Positions 35,641-46,218 of a stretch of 47,754 nucleotides of DNA are shown one piece after another. The translations under genes were made by a program, and so were the position numbers. The notes under the pieces were generated by a model, which saw nothing but the letters and a program-made list of their open reading frames with translations, searched no databases and was not told where the DNA came from. Every line of letters starts with the position of its first letter. The first letter of the stretch is position 1. Source of the DNA: Anaerolinea sp. (GTDB taxonomy: Bacteria; Chloroflexota; Anaerolineae; Anaerolineales; Villigracilaceae). The stretch is from the NCBI GenBank assembly GCA_020047815.1, contig JAIFNG010000029.1, positions 1 to 47,754 on the forward strand, given 5' to 3'.

Positions 35641-35682
35641 AAAAAGTGCCTCGCGTTCTTATAATAAATGGAGACACTTTTT
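35641..35682. terminator. Bidirectional terminator between the MerR-type and aldo/keto reductase genes
   Basis: Arms 35641-35652 and 35671-35682 (AAAAAGTGCCTC / GAGACACTTTTT) pair over 12 positions with one mismatch, with A- and T-runs at the ends, between two converging genes. Confidence 0.6.
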
Positions 35683-35697
35683 GATTCTTGATTGCGA

Positions 35698-36702
35698 TCA
35701 ACTTCGACCCAGAATACGGTCAATCTCGATCATCTGATCCGGGATCAATGGACCAAACTCCATAGCCTTGCAATTCTCTTCAACATGTGCAACGGTCTTG
35801 AAACCAGGGATTGGCACAGTCCTGGGACTCAGCGCCCAAATCCAGGCTAACGCGCCTTGGGAAAGTGTCCTGCCGCCACTGGTCAATACTTCACGGATGG
35901 AAGCCAGTTTCCCCAGCCAATCCCGTGTGGGTTTTCCATCTTTAAAACCTGGATGCCATTCAGCATGATGGCGCACATCATCATTGGCAAAAGTGGTGTC
36001 CTGAACAAATTTGCCAGTTAACAGACCCATCCCCAGCGGGCCGCGGTTGATGCTGGCGAGATTCAGTTCCTCGCACAGAGCCAGTAATTCCATATTTCCA
36101 TCCAGTACACTCAACTGCTGCTGAACGACACTGCAATTCGGCGAAGTGGAAAAGGCTTTTACCGCGTCAGTACGATCGGTGCTCCAGCCATAGGCGCGGA
36201 TCTTTCCCAGCCTGACCAAATCTTCAAGAACTTCACGAACTTCAAGGGCGCGCTCGATGGTCAACCCCCAGACGTGGAGTTGGTACACATCAATATAATC
36301 AGTATCAAGGCGTTTTAAGCTGGCTTCTAAATCGGTTCTCAGGCGACTGGCAACATTACTCTCATCTTCCTTTTCATCATAAAAAATCACAGCCTTGGCT
36401 GCTTCGTCCACATGGTAACCAAACTTGGTAGCAATCACAACCTTATCACGGCGGCCCTTGAAAGCTTGTGCCAGTAAGCGTTCGCTGTGACCTGCGCCAT
36501 AGTTGGCAGCTGTATCAAAAAAGGTCGCACCCAATTCAAATGCGCGATCGATGGCTCGCAGGGATTCCGCGTCGTCCACGCCACTCCAACCTGCTGGTGA
36601 ACCGTTAAATGTCCAGGGCCCTCCCACGGCCCAACATCCCAAGCCAATGGCGCTGACCTCAATTCCAGAACGTCCAAGAGTACGAGTGAATTTTGTCGTC
36701 AT
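35698..36702 (-). CDS. Aldo/keto reductase
   Basis: 334 residues. The TIM-barrel AKR catalytic tetrad is visible: Asp and Tyr in FFDTAANYGAGHSE, Lys in VVIATKFG, and His in DVYQLHVWG. SQGALAWIWALSPRTVPIPG is the family's cofactor-binding segment. It reduces an aldehyde or ketone with NADPH; the substrate is unknown. Monocistronic, converging on the MerR-type gene. Confidence 0.95.
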   Translation of the reverse strand: MTTKFTRTLGRSGIEVSAIGLGCWAVGGPWTFNGSPAGWSGVDDAESLRAIDRAFELGATFFDTAANYGAGHSERLLAQAFKGRRDKVVIATKFGYHVDEAAKAVIFYDEKEDESNVASRLRTDLEASLKRLDTDYIDVYQLHVWGLTIERALEVREVLEDLVRLGKIRAYGWSTDRTDAVKAFSTSPNCSVVQQQLSVLDGNMELLALCEELNLASINRGPLGMGLLTGKFVQDTTFANDDVRHHAEWHPGFKDGKPTRDWLGKLASIREVLTSGGRTLSQGALAWIWALSPRTVPIPGFKTVAHVEENCKAMEFGPLIPDQMIEIDRILGRS

Positions 36703-36868
36703 GATTATTGTTTCCTTTCACTCCAATTTTACGCCGAAAACACATTTAATGCTTTTGAAAGCCGGATATTTTGAGAGTACAATGACCTCACTTGCACATC
36801 AATAACGCAATCACAGACAACAGTAAAACCTGCCTCCAGGATAGTGGAAGCCAGAAAGGTGTGTGTAC

Positions 36869-37780
36869 ATGTCCAAAGATTTAAACGATCCAGGCGCAGT
36901 GCTAACTGGTGCAAAACAAACGATGGCTTCGTGGTCAAATGTTATTGAGTCTTACGAGACTGTCCCGACTATTTACAAAAATATATTTGAAACCCAGTTC
37001 CCGAATAACCAGCAATTCCCATACACCTTGCTCACGCCTTCACTGGTAAAACCCGGATACAAAACAAACGAAAAATTGGTCTGCGATGCCAACGACGCCA
37101 TCCATATTCTGGAGCGAAACCGTAACCAAGTCACCGTCAAGAATTATCCATATCAAAAAGTATACATGGTGGAAGCAGGCAGCATTCTTTTATGTTCGTG
37201 GCTGACGATTAGCGGCATCCTCAGCACAGGCATGGCGGATATTTCGACCATCGACTTTAACACTGCGAATACCCGTCACTTTGAAACATTCTTTAACAAA
37301 CTACGCCCGACACCTCAGAGCATTGTGGGGACCAAATCAAAAGCGGAGAAAGACAAATTTGATTATTTGTCCACCCTAAACTTCAAGCTGATGAATTTTG
37401 GAAGAAGCAGCCTGGTTTGCGGGGAAACAGTGATCCAGATTCTTTTACAACACGAAATCAGGCAGCCTATTTGGGCAATGTTAGGCAGCATATTTCTACA
37501 GACGATTGCCCCGGCACACCTCACCATTCTGACAAGCCATGAATTGATTCTAATTCAGGACATCGCGCATGGCAGGAAAGTTCAGGAACCTCAGTATGGT
37601 GGCATTTGGCAATATATTCCATTACACAGTATTAAAGCAGCAACATGGTCCGAAACAGGAAATGGCTGGTTAACATTCTCGGTTAAATTAACCTCCAACA
37701 AGATGATCGAAAAACTCTTTGCAGTCTCAAGCAAGCCAGAATTGGACCAGCTTTGTGCCAAACTTCAGCAAATGACTTAG
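36869..37780 (+). CDS. Hypothetical protein with PH-like domain
   Basis: 303 residues from the ATG at 36869, with AAAGG upstream. Not recognised as a named family. The C-terminal ~100 residues (HLTILTSHELILIQDIA, then GIWQYIPLHSIKAATW) resemble bacterial PH-like (YokE-type) domains. The first two thirds are mixed alpha/beta with no signal peptide or clear membrane helix. It is flanked by gaps and not obviously part of an operon. Confidence 0.65.
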   Translation: MSKDLNDPGAVLTGAKQTMASWSNVIESYETVPTIYKNIFETQFPNNQQFPYTLLTPSLVKPGYKTNEKLVCDANDAIHILERNRNQVTVKNYPYQKVYMVEAGSILLCSWLTISGILSTGMADISTIDFNTANTRHFETFFNKLRPTPQSIVGTKSKAEKDKFDYLSTLNFKLMNFGRSSLVCGETVIQILLQHEIRQPIWAMLGSIFLQTIAPAHLTILTSHELILIQDIAHGRKVQEPQYGGIWQYIPLHSIKAATWSETGNGWLTFSVKLTSNKMIEKLFAVSSKPELDQLCAKLQQMT

Positions 37781-37996
37781 GTAATAGCAAGCTTATTTTG
37801 GATCGTCAACCTGCCTGTTCCAGGCATATAACTCAGAAAACCCTCCATTTGCCCACCAGGGTATTAAAATGAAATCAAAAACAATTGGAAATGCCTGTCT
37901 TTTTGGATAGTAATAACTCCTCATTCTACAAAAGAGTTTTTCAATACCCAAAAGCAGGACATAACTTGAGACTTCCAGATTTCATTTGGAGAACCC

Positions 37997-40552
37997 ATGA
38001 ACCCCAGCATCATCATTCGCAATGCCCGCCTGCACAATCTCAAAAACATCAACCTCGAAATTCCTAAGAACCAACTCGTCGTCATCACGGGGCTGTCAGG
38101 ATCGGGAAAATCCACCCTAGCCTTTGACCTCTTACACAAGGAAAGTCAACGCCAGTACATCGAATCACTTGGGTTCGTCACAGGCGGATTGAGCAAACCA
38201 CCTGTAGACTCCATCATCGGTTTGTCCCCCTCCATCAGCGTGGACCAACACCTGTCGAATCATAGTCCCCGCTCAACGGTGGGTACTGCAACTGAAGTGT
38301 TCACCTATCTGAGAGTCTTATACGCCCGACTCGGCCATCGCCCCTGCCCCAATTGTGGAAAAGATGTCCCGCCTCCCACCTACGAATCCTCCGATGAAAA
38401 TTGGCAGGACGAATCAGACGAAAGTCCCGACGGGACGTATCCCTGCCCACATTGCGGCGCAGTTGTGCCTGAGATGGGAATGGCAAACTTCTCTTTTAAC
38501 AAACCCGCAGGGGCCTGCCCTGCCTGCACAGGCTTGGGAGTTGTACGGCAAGCCATCGTCAGTCGTCTGGTGAACGAAAGCAGGAGCATCCTCGAAAATG
38601 CCGTGGACGGTTGGATCGAATTTCATATCAACCACTACAGCCAGATATTAAAAAACACGGGGAATTATTTTGGCTTTGAGTTCGACCCGTCCAAAGCCAT
38701 CAAGGATTACACACCCATTCAACGAGACCTGTTTTTATACGGCACGGAAAGTTCGCAATTCCGACGCCACTTCCCAAATATAAAACCACCTGCCACCAAT
38801 GCACAGGGACGCTTCGAAGGCGTGGTCACCAATCTTCAACGCCGCTACAATGAGCACGCTACCAACCCCGCCTATCTTGAAAAGCTGGATCACCTGTTCA
38901 TATCCCAACCCTGCATGGACTGTGAAGGCACTCGCCTGCGTCCCGAAAGTCGCGCCGTGACAGTGGCAGGTAAGACCATCATCACGGTTTCACACCTGCC
39001 TCTCAACGACCTCGATGCCTGGCTCAAGACCTTGCCCACTCTTTTCACCGCTCAGGAAATACTGATTGCCCGTCCCATTTTGGATGATCTGTTCGAACGT
39101 GTCGGGCGGCTACTGGAAGTGGGTGTTGGCTACCTGTCTCTAGAACGTTCCTCCCCAACTCTCTCTGCAGGCGAAGCCCAACGTCTTAGGCTGGCAGCCT
39201 TGCTCGGGTCTGGCTTGACAGGGGTGCTTTACGTCCTCGACGAGCCAACAATTGGTCTGCACTCTCGCGACACGCATCGCCTCATCAACGTCCTGCGCCG
39301 CTTGCGCAATTTGGGAAACACCGTTTTGGTAGTGGAACACGACCTCGACCTTATCAAAGCTGCCGATTATCTAATTGACGTGGGACCTGGCGCAGGCAAG
39401 CATGGCGGGCAGATTGTTGCTGCAGGCACACCAGATGAAGTCTCCAAAACGAAAGGCTCGCTGACAGGTGAATTTATCGCAGAGACAACAAGCGTGCCGA
39501 TTCCCGAACATCGGCGCACTCCCAATCACAAAGCGCTAACGATTCACGGAGCACGCCAGTTTAATTTGAAAAACCTTACTGTGCGGATTCCGCTCGGCTT
39601 GCTGGTAACGGTGACAGGCGTTTCTGGCTCGGGCAAGTCTTCGTTGATTTTCGACATCCTTGACCTCGCCGCGCGTCAACAACTAAACAATACAAATGAA
39701 ATCCCTGGCGAATACGATTCCATCACAGGCTGGGAGCATATTGATAAGGTGATCACCATTGATCAGGCTCACATCGGACGCATCCCGCGCTCGAACGCCG
39801 CCACATACTCCGACACATTCACACCCATCCGCGAGGCATTTGCAGCCACACCTGAAGCCAAAAAGAATAAAGTGACTGCTCGCCATTTTTCGTTCAATGT
39901 GCCAGGCGGACGTTGCGAGCGCTGCGAAGGTGCGGGGACACTGTCTGTCAAAATGCACTTCCTACCCGACGTCGAAGTGCGGTGTCCTGCCTGTCGCGGA
40001 CATCGTTTCAAACGAGAAACTCTTGCGGTCAAATATCGCGGTTTCGATATATCACAGGTGTTAAATATGACCGTAGAAGAAGCCCTGGCTTTATTTGCCG
40101 ATATCCCAGCCGCTGCTTCACGTTTGAAAGTTATGTCAGATGTCGGCCTGGGCTACCTGCAGCTCGGTCAACCAGCCACCACACTCTCAGGCGGCGAAGC
40201 CCAACGCGTCAAACTTGCAAAAGAACTTGGACGCCGCGCCACTGGGCGCACCCTCTACTTGCTTGATGAACCGACAACAGGACTCCACCCTGCCGACACT
40301 GGCCGCCTGTTACTCGTTCTCCAGCGTTTGGTGGATACAGGCAACAGTGCCATCGTTATCGAACATAACCTCGACCTGGTAAAGGCTGCCGATTGGGTGA
40401 TCGACCTCGGTCCCGAAGGAGGCGCAGCAGGTGGCAGACTCCTCGCCGAAGGAACGCCCGAAGATATCGCAAAGGTGGAAGAGTCATACACCGGCCAGTG
40501 TTTGAAAGAGAAGTTAATGCCTCAATCCAAAACCAGAAAACTCCCGACTTAG
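37997..40552 (+). CDS. UvrA-like excinuclease subunit A paralogue (short, UvrA2 type)
   Basis: 851 residues against ~940 for UvrA. The two ABC ATPase halves are complete: Walker [10 protein letters not shown] (32-40) and GVSGSGKSS, signatures [12 protein letters not shown] and [12 protein letters not shown], and Walker [11 protein letters not shown] and [10 protein letters not shown]. Zinc modules appear as CPNCGK/CPHCG and [14 protein letters not shown]. The shorter length fits UvrA2, which lacks the UvrB-interaction region and occurs beside true UvrA in some bacteria, sometimes tied to resistance to DNA-binding drugs. The stop codon lies in the loop of its own terminator. Confidence 0.9.
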   Translation: MNPSIIIRNARLHNLKNINLEIPKNQLVVITGLSGSGKSTLAFDLLHKESQRQYIESLGFVTGGLSKPPVDSIIGLSPSISVDQHLSNHSPRSTVGTATEVFTYLRVLYARLGHRPCPNCGKDVPPPTYESSDENWQDESDESPDGTYPCPHCGAVVPEMGMANFSFNKPAGACPACTGLGVVRQAIVSRLVNESRSILENAVDGWIEFHINHYSQILKNTGNYFGFEFDPSKAIKDYTPIQRDLFLYGTESSQFRRHFPNIKPPATNAQGRFEGVVTNLQRRYNEHATNPAYLEKLDHLFISQPCMDCEGTRLRPESRAVTVAGKTIITVSHLPLNDLDAWLKTLPTLFTAQEILIARPILDDLFERVGRLLEVGVGYLSLERSSPTLSAGEAQRLRLAALLGSGLTGVLYVLDEPTIGLHSRDTHRLINVLRRLRNLGNTVLVVEHDLDLIKAADYLIDVGPGAGKHGGQIVAAGTPDEVSKTKGSLTGEFIAETTSVPIPEHRRTPNHKALTIHGARQFNLKNLTVRIPLGLLVTVTGVSGSGKSSLIFDILDLAARQQLNNTNEIPGEYDSITGWEHIDKVITIDQAHIGRIPRSNAATYSDTFTPIREAFAATPEAKKNKVTARHFSFNVPGGRCERCEGAGTLSVKMHFLPDVEVRCPACRGHRFKRETLAVKYRGFDISQVLNMTVEEALALFADIPAAASRLKVMSDVGLGYLQLGQPATTLSGGEAQRVKLAKELGRRATGRTLYLLDEPTTGLHPADTGRLLLVLQRLVDTGNSAIVIEHNLDLVKAADWVIDLGPEGGAAGGRLLAEGTPEDIAKVEESYTGQCLKEKLMPQSKTRKLPT

Positions 40553-40570
40553 CCGGGAGTTTTCTGGTTT
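40530..40570. terminator. 17-bp perfect terminator hairpin overlapping the uvrA2 stop codon
   Basis: Arms 40530-40546 and 40554-40570 are exact reverse complements around a 7-nt loop that contains the TAG stop of the UvrA-like gene. The mirrored A/T stretches serve both strands, fitting the converging zinc-ribbon gene whose stop is at 40593. Confidence 0.85.
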
Positions 40571-40592
40571 CACTGTTCACTTCTGTTCCCCC

Positions 40593-41639
40593 TCACCTCT
40601 CCACACTCATCACACCACCCATTGCATTCATCTTCAAATTCCACTCGCTCCCAATTCCAAATTGCTGGAACTCACTGACGGAGTCCGTTGAATAGTTTTT
40701 CTGTCCATCGGGGGTGCTGAATATCACGGTCAAAGTCTCAGTTGCAGTACCCAGCCGCTGGCCGCTGGCGAGGTTGGGATCTTCATAAACAGGGTAATTA
40801 TCATTGCCATCCAGGGTATAAGTCTGGATCGTAGTCCATTCGTCCACCGTGTAATCGCAATATTGTTCGCTTTCGGTGTGGCATTCCTGCACCACTTCCG
40901 CAAAACCGTTTCCCTGATCAACCGTTTTTTCTTCACAGACTTCCTGACTATCCGTTTGACACGAAACATTGTAAGCATCCGACGGAGCACTGCCACGCTC
41001 GTTGGAATAATTGACGGTTTGAATTTCCTGCACGGGCACGGAAGTTTGCCATTGCAGGTTGGTCACTGTTCCTTGAACAGATTTGGATGGTATGACAAAG
41101 AGCAGCACAGCCGCTACGCAGCAAATCAAGAAAAACGCACCAATGGCAGCGAATATCCACCCATTTACTTTTTTCTGTGGCGAGTTTGACAGTTTTACTT
41201 GTGTTTGCACTGGCGCAGGTGCTGCTGCCTGCTTGATAGGTGCGCCGCATTCCTTGCACATGCGGGCAGATACTGTATTTTCGGCGCCGCAATTAGCACA
41301 GGGAATTGCTTTGGGCACAGGAGGAGCCGCCTGTAAAACCTGCCCCGCCTGACGAGCTTTGCCTTCCTTCAAATCACCACCGCATTGTGAGCAGGTGACT
41401 GCATTGCCAGGGTTGCGTGTACCGCAGAAACCGCAGTGGATATCTGCACCTGCCCTGGCAGCATCCTGAGATTTTTTATCAGTTATAACTTTCTCGTCCG
41501 CAGCACGCTGAAATTTGACATTATCAGGCTGGGGTGCTCCACAGTTTTCACAAGTTTTCTTTGAACCTTTATTCCTACTATCACAATTAGGGCAAACCCA
41601 TTCCAATTCCACAAATTTTTTGCTTTCCTGTTGTTCCAT
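40593..41639 (-). CDS. Membrane protein with three N-terminal zinc ribbons
   Basis: 348 residues. Three short zinc ribbons of the CxxCx(10)CxxC kind are visible: CPNCDSRNKGSKKTCENCG, CGFCGTRNPGNAVTCSQCG and CANCGAENTVSARMCKECG. A Pro/Ala linker, one membrane helix (WIFAAIGAFFLICCVAAVLLFVI) and a C-terminal domain with several Cys follow. The C-terminal part is probably outside the cell. Zinc ribbons often mediate protein contacts; no specific function is recognised. Confidence 0.8.
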   Translation of the reverse strand: MEQQESKKFVELEWVCPNCDSRNKGSKKTCENCGAPQPDNVKFQRAADEKVITDKKSQDAARAGADIHCGFCGTRNPGNAVTCSQCGGDLKEGKARQAGQVLQAAPPVPKAIPCANCGAENTVSARMCKECGAPIKQAAAPAPVQTQVKLSNSPQKKVNGWIFAAIGAFFLICCVAAVLLFVIPSKSVQGTVTNLQWQTSVPVQEIQTVNYSNERGSAPSDAYNVSCQTDSQEVCEEKTVDQGNGFAEVVQECHTESEQYCDYTVDEWTTIQTYTLDGNDNYPVYEDPNLASGQRLGTATETLTVIFSTPDGQKNYSTDSVSEFQQFGIGSEWNLKMNAMGGVMSVER

Positions 41640-41710
41640 CGCTTACTCCTTGATCAATCTCGAGTGTACAACAATTTTACATTGAAATAAAGAGTCTTGG
41701 ATCTCAAATT

Positions 41711-41738
41711 AAAAAGCCTCCGAATTTCATCGAAGGCT
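41711..41738 (-). terminator. Intrinsic terminator of the S33 peptidase gene
   Basis: On the minus strand GCCTTCG (41731-41737) pairs with CGGAGGC (41716-41722) with one wobble and is followed by five T. It lies just past the peptidase stop at 41790. Confidence 0.65.
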
Positions 41739-41789
41739 CGATATTATATATTTCACGATTGCAAAGTTTAAGGAATTTGGGATATTAAT

Positions 41790-43790
41790 TTATCTCGATA
41801 AGTTAATGGTCTCGCCGCCATATTCACCAGTTACAGAGATTGCGCCATCTGTAAAGTTATTGGTATACACCAGGGTGCCTTCCTTTGCGCCATCAACCTG
41901 CGTATCAAACGTCATGATGCCGGTTTCGTAATCATAACCACCGCTGCCGGTTAGCACAAAATCCTTAACATAGGCACAATTATTAAAGGTATAAGCCTCA
42001 CCTGCATCACTGGATCCAAAGGTGAACGAACCGCCAAAAGGACAGGAAACAGCAACATCCTCAATAAAGTAACCGTAGAAATATTCAGGCTGAAGTTGAA
42101 TTGCGCTGTCAATCGCAAAAAAAGTCTCAAGCACATTTGCATAGTCGCCTGTATTCTCCTTAATAAGCGGTTCATAGGCGCGGATCACATCCGTACCCCA
42201 ATCTTCGCAGACCATTTCACGCTCTGTAGGAAGTTTACCATCCACCATAAAATCGGTTATATATTTGTCGGGGCAGTCGTATCCCCAACCATATATGGAG
42301 TGGCGCCCGCCCTCAACATAGAAATGATACCCATCCGCAAGTCTTTCAAAAACAGCCTTACCTTCTTCAAATGGAGTGGCTGGATCTAAGGTTGCATTCA
42401 ATACGAATGTCGTCACGCCTTCGGCAACCAATGGTTCCGCTGTAACAACTTCTTCAGGTGAACTGGGCCAGAACGCGCAACTCAGGCCAGTGTATACACT
42501 GCCATCAAGACGTGGTACGGTTCCGTTTGACGCCTGTCCTGCTGCAATGGTCTGCGCGATCTTTTCCTCCTTTGTTCCAGAATAGAACGAGTCATCTGTA
42601 CAGAGAACACTCAGGAACATGGTGTCAGAAAATGTATCGTCACCGATGTATTCAAAAGTAGCAGGGTCAACTGTCAGGTTTTGATAAGCAAGACGCGCCA
42701 TAGGTATGAAGTCGCCACGATTTGCGGCAGCCAGCGCGCGCAAATACATCATTCTTCCACCAAGGGAATACATTTGATATGCAGCATTATATTCCCATTG
42801 ATTGAATGTAAAGGTTCGTTTTACCTGCTCGCCTGATGGCAGGGGGAATTCGTAAGCAAGCGGGACCTCTGAAATCTGTTTAGCAATTTTGTCATAGACC
42901 TCCACGGCATCCCCCCCCATGTCGGCGGAACATAACTCATCTGCATTGCAGGCTTCAAGGGTGGTAACAAGGACTTTATCAAACGCCTTTTCCTGCGAAA
43001 GAGAGCCATTTTCTCCACTCAAGGTCAGGTCAAGGGTACCGTCAAGAACCATGCCAGAGAGATGGTCTGGGTATGCAGCGGCATAAGTCTGGGCCACAGC
43101 TGTCCCATAGCTGACGCCGTATAACATGAATTTATCATCTCCAATTGCCTGGCGAAACGATTCAATATCCTCAGCGACTTGGTCAGTACCAAAAAATGCA
43201 AGTTTGGCAGGGTCAATACCCATCTCAGCAACACAATCCTCCGCATATTTACGAGAATCTTCAATGGCTTTCTGCTGCTCTTCAGGTGTATCGTAACCCT
43301 CCTCGCCCGCTTGATCTGATTCGTTCAAATAATCCATGAAATCAGCTTCGTATGCAGAGGGGCAGGTCAGCGGATTCGACAGACCAATTCCACGCTGGTC
43401 AAAATATACAATATCATAGTGTTCAAGGATACCTTCGGAGAACCAGCTCAAACCGCCTGTGCTAATTCCCTCACCACCCGGTCCACCGGGAAAAGCTTGT
43501 ACAAACATGCCAAAGCGTTCACCCGTGGCAGGTGAAACAGCAAATACGACATCCAGTGTTTCAGTATTTGCTGCGTCAAAATGATTCAATGGGACTTGGA
43601 TGGTGACACAGGTAAAGTCGGGATTCTCTTCGCAAACAGTACCACCCAACTCTTCAAGTCTCGCGGCAACTCCATCATTTGAAGATGCGGTATCAGTGTC
43701 GTCCTGTGCTGGCGTTTGTGTCGGCACAAGAAAATTACACCCCATAACCATTACACCAATCGCAAAAATAAATAAAAACTTTTTTCTCAT
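41790..43790 (-). CDS. Lipoprotein alpha/beta-hydrolase, S33 (tripeptidyl aminopeptidase-like)
   Basis: 666 residues. The lipobox VMGC puts the lipidated residue at Cys18. The hydrolase fold shows the oxyanion segment FPGGPGG, DQRGIG (131-136), the nucleophile Ser227 in GVSYGTAVAQ, an Asp in NATLDPATP and a His in EGGRHSIYG, the S33 proline-iminopeptidase/TAP arrangement. About 130 residues beyond the catalytic His form an extra C-terminal domain rich in beta strands. It probably cleaves peptides at the cell surface. It is transcribed alone, with its own terminator. Confidence 0.88.
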   Translation of the reverse strand: MRKKFLFIFAIGVMVMGCNFLVPTQTPAQDDTDTASSNDGVAARLEELGGTVCEENPDFTCVTIQVPLNHFDAANTETLDVVFAVSPATGERFGMFVQAFPGGPGGEGISTGGLSWFSEGILEHYDIVYFDQRGIGLSNPLTCPSAYEADFMDYLNESDQAGEEGYDTPEEQQKAIEDSRKYAEDCVAEMGIDPAKLAFFGTDQVAEDIESFRQAIGDDKFMLYGVSYGTAVAQTYAAAYPDHLSGMVLDGTLDLTLSGENGSLSQEKAFDKVLVTTLEACNADELCSADMGGDAVEVYDKIAKQISEVPLAYEFPLPSGEQVKRTFTFNQWEYNAAYQMYSLGGRMMYLRALAAANRGDFIPMARLAYQNLTVDPATFEYIGDDTFSDTMFLSVLCTDDSFYSGTKEEKIAQTIAAGQASNGTVPRLDGSVYTGLSCAFWPSSPEEVVTAEPLVAEGVTTFVLNATLDPATPFEEGKAVFERLADGYHFYVEGGRHSIYGWGYDCPDKYITDFMVDGKLPTEREMVCEDWGTDVIRAYEPLIKENTGDYANVLETFFAIDSAIQLQPEYFYGYFIEDVAVSCPFGGSFTFGSSDAGEAYTFNNCAYVKDFVLTGSGGYDYETGIMTFDTQVDGAKEGTLVYTNNFTDGAISVTGEYGGETINLSR

Positions 43791-43860
43791 ATCATCTCCT
43801 AATTTTTTATCAGGCTGGAAGTGTACATCAAAACGGATTTTATCCTGTCACACAAATATC

Positions 43861-44877
43861 CTATGGTGTGAACCCATGAAGTTTGCGGATTTCAGCAATT
43901 CTGGACTCATGATTCGGTTCATGGTGCGGCGACGGGTCATGGATTGCCTTGCTCAGCGTGGAGTTGGTCAATGCATCAAAGACAGCCGCTGACCCATTGG
44001 CAACATTCCGTGGGTCATAGCCGCCTTCCAGGATAAAGACGATCTTTCCTTGACAGTATTCTTCAGCAAGATTAACCAATTTCTTTGATAAATTAAAAAA
44101 TCCACAAGTGGACAATCCCAACGAAGCGAGCGGGTCATTCCAGTGTGAGTCGAAACCGGCAGAAATAAACAGCATTTGCGGTCGAAACTTCTCCACCACA
44201 GGTTTGAAGATGTCATCCGCCACATTCAAAAAAACCTGATCGCCAGCAAACGCACTCAAAGGAACATTGACCAGCCGTCCGCGGGCATGGGGCACGTCTT
44301 CAAACCAGCCTGTACCCGGGTAGATCCCCCACTGATGGGTGGAGATGAAGCCAAAACGTTCGTCATGTATGCACGCATTTTGTGTGCCATTGCCATGATG
44401 CGCGTCATAATCAATCACCATCACACGGTTCACACCACTTGCTAATGCCTCGCGCGCCGCAATGGCAATATTATTGAAGATGCAAAACCCCATCACATGA
44501 TCTGTTTCGGCATGATGCCCTGGCGGACGCACAAGAGCGAATGCGTTTTTCACATCGCCATTCAAAACCGCGCGTGTACAGGCAACTACGCCGCCCGCTG
44601 CAAGCAGCGCATCCTGATAGGATGTCTGTGTGATATAGGTCGGTGCGTGCTCCACAATCCCAGGCCTTTGTTTGCAGGTTTCCTCGACCAATTTGATCAA
44701 GCGCAATTGATGCACACGCGCCACCTGGTCAACTGTAGCAGGTAGGGCTTTAATTGGCTCCACACCCTCGAGAAGTGCAAAGAGGGGCTCCAATGCATCC
44801 AATCTCCCCGGACTTTCAGGATGGTCAAAATATTGATGTTCCCGCGATGGAATAAAGGTATAGGCGGTTTTTATCAT
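43861..44877 (-). CDS. Histone deacetylase family (AcuC/HDAC-like) amidohydrolase
   Basis: 338 residues. The signature residues are complete: the His pair in RPPGHHAE, zinc ligands in VIDYDAHHGNGT and SAGFDSHWNDP, and the transition-state Tyr in LEGGYDPRN. Bacterial members deacetylate acetyl-lysine proteins, acetylpolyamines or related amides; the substrate is not determined by sequence. Upstream, 44878-45144 holds no gene I can support. Confidence 0.93.
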   Translation of the reverse strand: MIKTAYTFIPSREHQYFDHPESPGRLDALEPLFALLEGVEPIKALPATVDQVARVHQLRLIKLVEETCKQRPGIVEHAPTYITQTSYQDALLAAGGVVACTRAVLNGDVKNAFALVRPPGHHAETDHVMGFCIFNNIAIAAREALASGVNRVMVIDYDAHHGNGTQNACIHDERFGFISTHQWGIYPGTGWFEDVPHARGRLVNVPLSAFAGDQVFLNVADDIFKPVVEKFRPQMLFISAGFDSHWNDPLASLGLSTCGFFNLSKKLVNLAEEYCQGKIVFILEGGYDPRNVANGSAAVFDALTNSTLSKAIHDPSPHHEPNHESRIAEIRKLHGFTP

Positions 44878-45144
44878 TGGTCAACCTAAAATCGAAATTA
44901 AAAAAATCAGATACTTTCATGAAAAGTGTGCCTGAGTTCAGGCCGAGGATTAACTTCCATGCGCAACTTCGTGCCAGATAACTCCTGCAAGTTCCTGCCA
45001 AAAAAATTAAAATCCATTTAGCCAGATTGGCAAAGACGACATGAGATTTGCGCCAGGCTTTAAAGCACCATTGGCCAGATTGGGAGGCGCAATCAGATTG
45101 ATTAAAGCCGCGTGTCACATGGTGAGAACATCAGGCTGTATAAA

Positions 45145-46173
45145 TCATCCGTTTAACCTGATCAATTTTTCTGTCTTCTGAGATTCGTATGCCGCAAACG
45201 CCATTTGTAAAGCACTCACACCATCTGCTAAATCACAAATTGGCTGCGTTTCCCCACGTGCCACTTCAACAAAATGTTTCGTCTGCGCTATAAAAAGTTG
45301 GTTGCGCTCAAAACCCTCAGGCGGAGAAAACGATTCATAAACAGGAGCAGGCGGCAGGTCAGAATAAGAGCCGAAGGGAGCAGAAAATTTGTACAAATGT
45401 AAAATTCCATCTGCATTATCCCATCTCAATGTTCCGTTCGTTCCAACTATTTCAAATCGATGTACAGGCGGACGCTGGAAATAATTAAGATGCACCCCGC
45501 CAACCGCACCACTGCAGAATTTCAAACCGATCTCAGCGACATCCTCGACATCCACTTCAAGCGGGGATAGATGTTCATTAAAAGACCAAAGCGAATCTAC
45601 ATTGCCCAGGATAAACCGCAAATAATCAAGTGGATGCGTGAGCGTGACGACCACACCGCCTCCCAAATCTGCACGCGCTGCGTAACTCTGGCGGTAATCC
45701 TCCCAGGGATGCCAGTTTGGCAGGTATTCCCCCCAATGTACGTGTGCGGTTAACACCTTGCCAAGTGCACCCATTTGAATCAGTTCACGCGTTTTGTTTA
45801 TTGTTGGGTGATAGCGAAATTGAAACCCAACCAAGATTTTACCTCCACCTTTCTGCACAGCTTGCTGCAATGCATCCAACCGCTCAAATGAATGTGAAAT
45901 TGGTTTCTCCAGTAAGATTGCACACCCCGCCTCGGCGGCAGGAATGGCTATGTCCAGATGCAATGCAGTGGGGTTCGCGACAATGACCGCGTCGGGCTTA
46001 TGTTTTTTTAGCGCTTCAGTCAATTCAACCTCAACTGGATAACCCACGAGTTCATCGTCAGATAATGTAGCACGATGTGAGCGAAGAAGAATGATATCTT
46101 TTTCGCCAAGCAGGATCAAATTCCGCATATGGCGACGGCCAATGGATCCAAGACCTGCGATTAGAAATTTCAT
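45145..46173 (-). CDS. Gfo/Idh/MocA family NAD(P)-dependent oxidoreductase
   Basis: 342 residues. The N-terminal Rossmann motif is AGLGSIGRRHMRNL, the catalytic-lysine segment is LLEKPIS, and the C-terminal domain is the family's mixed sheet. Members oxidise sugars, inositols or nucleotide sugars. It lies 45 bp after the sulfotransferase gene on the same strand, suggesting surface glycan or exopolysaccharide modification. A strong hairpin lies between the two. Confidence 0.9.
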   Translation of the reverse strand: MKFLIAGLGSIGRRHMRNLILLGEKDIILLRSHRATLSDDELVGYPVEVELTEALKKHKPDAVIVANPTALHLDIAIPAAEAGCAILLEKPISHSFERLDALQQAVQKGGGKILVGFQFRYHPTINKTRELIQMGALGKVLTAHVHWGEYLPNWHPWEDYRQSYAARADLGGGVVVTLTHPLDYLRFILGNVDSLWSFNEHLSPLEVDVEDVAEIGLKFCSGAVGGVHLNYFQRPPVHRFEIVGTNGTLRWDNADGILHLYKFSAPFGSYSDLPPAPVYESFSPPEGFERNQLFIAQTKHFVEVARGETQPICDLADGVSALQMAFAAYESQKTEKLIRLNG

Positions 46174-46186
46174 ATCTGGTTCCTCA

Positions 46187-46211
46187 CAGAAGCGGGGTGA
46201 CCCCGCCTCTG
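46187..46211. promoter_or_regulatory. Intercistronic GC-rich hairpin between the sulfotransferase and oxidoreductase genes
   Basis: 11-bp arms 46187-46197 and 46201-46211 (CAGAAGCGGGG / CCCCGCCTCTG, one wobble) flank a 3-nt loop. There is no T-run on the minus strand. It fits an mRNA-stability or processing element more than a terminator. Confidence 0.5.
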
Positions 46212-46218
46212 AATTAAT

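Noticed and set aside
44825..45118. 97-codon minus-strand frame upstream of the HDAC-like gene
   Set aside because: It overlaps the HDAC start out of frame, has biased Trp/Cys/Ser composition and no ribosome-binding site or motif. A transposase remnant was considered, but no DDE or IS-end pattern was found.
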